Assembly: GCF_019052655.1 (NCBI RefSeq)
Contig: NZ_JAHQVB010000085.1
Coordinates: 1 to 6,962, forward strand
Direction of reading: 5' to 3'
Source of the DNA: Holdemanella porci
Lineage (GTDB): Bacteria; Bacillota_I; Bacilli_A; Erysipelotrichales; Erysipelotrichaceae
Length of the DNA stretch: 6,962 bases
A model generated the notes under the pieces. It saw only the letters and a list, made by a program, of their open reading frames with translations. It was not told where the DNA came from and did not search any database. Each line of letters opens with the position of its first letter. Position 1 is the first letter of the stretch. Both the position numbers and the translations under genes were made by a program. Positions 5,436 to 6,962 of the stretch are shown piece by piece.

Positions 5436-6847
5436 GCTTTTTCTCCTTTATTTTTTACCCAGTTATTTTCTTTTTTCTTCTTTTGTTTTTTTGTTTTACG
5501 ATAAATGATAAAGCGAACTCCATCCTCGCTGTTTTCACCTTTCACAATATAGTGGTTGGCCTTACAAACCTTAGAAACAATGGATAATCCTAGTCCGAAA
5601 CGTCCTCCTTCGCCTTTTTCATAAGGTCTAAATAAAGATTGAATGCGATCTTCAGGCATCTTTGGACCATCATTACTAATACACAACCAGTCTTCTCTTA
5701 CTTCAATCTTAATGTAAGATTTCGCATAACGGAATGCATTTTCCATAATGTTTTCAATGGCTACACGCCACGCTTCAATCAAACCATCAAAGAAGACTTC
5801 TTCTACATCTGTAATCACTTGAATTTCAGGGCGAATCACGGCTGCATTTAATACAACCTGTTCCACAACATCCTTCATATTTGTGACTACACCCTCAGCA
5901 TCACTTGCCACCAAGTATTCAACACGATTCATATACAATAAAGAATGTACCTTATTTTCTAATCTCTGTGCATTATCTAAGATGACATCAACACTGCTTT
6001 CCAAAGTTCCATAAGGATAGATACCATCTTTAATAGATTCAGCGTACGATTTAATTGTCGCAATCGGCGTTTTTAAATCATGCGAAATATTATGAATCAT
6101 ATCTTCTTTGGCTTTATCCTGCTTTTTCAATTCTTCATTCATCTTCACAATCGCAGTCGCCATTTCACCAATTTCATCATCACGATTTAAATGAAGTTCT
6201 ACTTCTTTTCCATCTTTAATTTGTTCAATATAATTTCGAATTAAATTCAAAGGATGAATAATTGAGAATACCCACATTAAAATAATCAGGAATACAATCA
6301 TAAACGCAATCACAATAACGTATACCGTAGAATCAATCAATGAATCTCTAAATTGTGTCGCGTACGTATCATCCATAAAACTTGCCAAAATTATACCGTC
6401 ATGACAATAGATCAAACGATAATAATACTTCGAATTTGCGACTATAATCGTTCCCTGTAGTGCTTCTTCATTTTCGGAATTCATTTGTTTAGATTGATCT
6501 AATAAATATTCATATACTTTATGATTCACTGGTTTTCTTTTGGAACTCTGATTTGAGATCACATTCATTTTACCATCTTGAATAATACAGTTTGTTTGAA
6601 CACTGTCACTCGCTAAGAAAGCATAAATGTCATCTATACTATCGGTTTGTTTCGAATCCACTAATCCAACGATCGATGTTTGTCGATTTAAGATCAGTTC
6701 ATACATTTGTTTAGTAATGGTTCGATCAATATTATCGCTGACAAACACAAAGAAAAACATGATAAAAAACATCAAAACCGTCAAAATAATTGTTAAAATT
6801 TGTCGTGTTAATGACATTTTTTGAAAATAAAAGGAAGGTCCCTTCAT
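5432..6847 (-). CDS. Membrane sensor histidine kinase
   Basis: This 471-residue protein is a two-component sensor kinase. In order: a short cytoplasmic start, TM1 (about 16-36), an extracellular sensor region (about 37-172) of unknown ligand, TM2 (173-195), HAMP (about 196-247), HisKA with the H-box NISHDLKTP (phospho-acceptor His256), and a HATPase domain with N-box IENIMENA (N366, N370), G1 box NDGP (392-395), F-box LFRPYEKG and G2 box GRFGLGLS (415-422). All catalytic boxes are intact. A Lys-rich tail (451-471, ten Lys) follows the ATPase domain; its codons contain the ribosome site of the next gene. The start at 6847 is supported by GAGGTGA six bases upstream; Met11 has no ribosome site. 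No response-regulator gene is in the window; one could lie beyond its right end. The stop overlaps the oxidoreductase start. Confidence 0.96.
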   Translation of the reverse strand: MKGPSFYFQKMSLTRQILTIILTVLMFFIMFFFVFVSDNIDRTITKQMYELILNRQTSIVGLVDSKQTDSIDDIYAFLASDSVQTNCIIQDGKMNVISNQSSKRKPVNHKVYEYLLDQSKQMNSENEEALQGTIIVANSKYYYRLIYCHDGIILASFMDDTYATQFRDSLIDSTVYVIVIAFMIVFLIILMWVFSIIHPLNLIRNYIEQIKDGKEVELHLNRDDEIGEMATAIVKMNEELKKQDKAKEDMIHNISHDLKTPIATIKSYAESIKDGIYPYGTLESSVDVILDNAQRLENKVHSLLYMNRVEYLVASDAEGVVTNMKDVVEQVVLNAAVIRPEIQVITDVEEVFFDGLIEAWRVAIENIMENAFRYAKSYIKIEVREDWLCISNDGPKMPEDRIQSLFRPYEKGEGGRFGLGLSIVSKVCKANHYIVKGENSEDGVRFIIYRKTKKQKKKKENNWVKNKGEKA

Positions 6848-6878
6848 AAAATATCACCTCATCATAAACATTTTACCA
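6848..6878 (-). promoter_or_regulatory. Histidine-kinase promoter (extended -10) and ribosome site
   Basis: On the minus strand TGGTAAAAT (6878-6870) is an extended -10 (TGnTAtAAT with one change). At -35 there is ATCCCC rather than TTGACA, as expected for an activator-dependent promoter. A start near 6863 would leave a short leader carrying GAGGTGA (6860-6854). All minus-strand frames upstream contain stops, so no gene runs directly into the kinase from the right within the window. Confidence 0.5.
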
Positions 6879-6892
6879 TAAGAAAAAGAAAA

Positions 6893-6962
6893 GGGGATAC
6901 ATTTGTAGGGTAACCAATTTTAATTAGGGTCATTATTTTTGGGGTCTATTTTAGGGTCAATT
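6893..6962. repeat. Cluster of GGGT-type repeats upstream of the kinase promoter
   Basis: TTAGGGTCA occurs at 6924-6932 and 6951-6959. A degenerate copy TTGGGGTCT is at 6939-6947, a weaker GTAGGGTAA is at 6906-6913 region, and GGGGAT is at 6893-6898. G runs are otherwise rare in this AT-rich sequence. They occupy the -35 and upstream positions of the kinase promoter, so they could be binding sites for a response regulator. Spacing is irregular (about 12, 15, 19 and 14 bases), which weakens the case, and the array may continue beyond the window. Confidence 0.45.

Noticed and set aside
5639..6824. Two plus-strand open frames (5639-5851 and 6627-6824).
   Set aside because: They are antisense to the intact kinase gene and resemble no protein family.

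Overview
The window looks like chromosomal DNA from a low-GC Firmicute. The protein set and style (AT-rich, strong AAGGAGG-type ribosome sites, TGA used as stop, TGG as Trp) suggest the Erysipelotrichales or a nearby gut lineage. That placement is an inference; no rRNA or other taxonomic marker is present. No mobile element, CRISPR array, tRNA or rRNA was seen, and no gene-free gap exceeds 300 bases.

Layout. (1) 69-1504, minus: a MATE-family efflux transporter ending in a 20-bp hairpin terminator. (2) 1505-1635: a divergent promoter region with a good sigma-A promoter for the rightward genes and two related 16-bp dyads, one over the -35 and one just after the start site, which look like a metal-responsive (DtxR/IdeR-like) operator pair. 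(3) 1636-2522, plus: a two-gene operon, nrdI (flavodoxin of class Ib ribonucleotide reductase) and a DUF3793 protein, without nrdE or nrdF. (4) 2606-2674: hairpins that end this operon and probably the convergent gene. (5) 2675-3706, minus: an M42 metallo-aminopeptidase. (6) 3707-3749: a 43-base divergent promoter with overlapping -10 elements. (7) 3750-4460, plus: yaaA (peroxide-stress protein), with no Shine-Dalgarno sequence. (8) 4444-4468: a bidirectional terminator built into the coding ends of yaaA and the convergent oxidoreductase. (9) 4455-6847, minus: a sensor histidine kinase whose stop overlaps the start of a Gfo/Idh/MocA oxidoreductase by four bases. (10) 6848-6962: the kinase promoter, with a cluster of GGGT-type repeats upstream.

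How they fit together. nrdI and DUF3793 are best read as an iron-limitation module: NrdI helps build the dimanganese cofactor of NrdF, and DUF3793 genes often sit near flavodoxin and ferrous-iron transport genes. yaaA belongs to a family that limits free iron under peroxide stress. The theme of iron and redox homeostasis is plausible, but the window alone does not prove co-regulation. The kinase-oxidoreductase pair is a separate unit with an unknown signal. No wholly new multi-gene system is evident. The most interesting items are the tandem operator, the nrdI-DUF3793 pairing, the terminator that encodes the same C-terminal residues on both strands, and the apparently leaderless yaaA.
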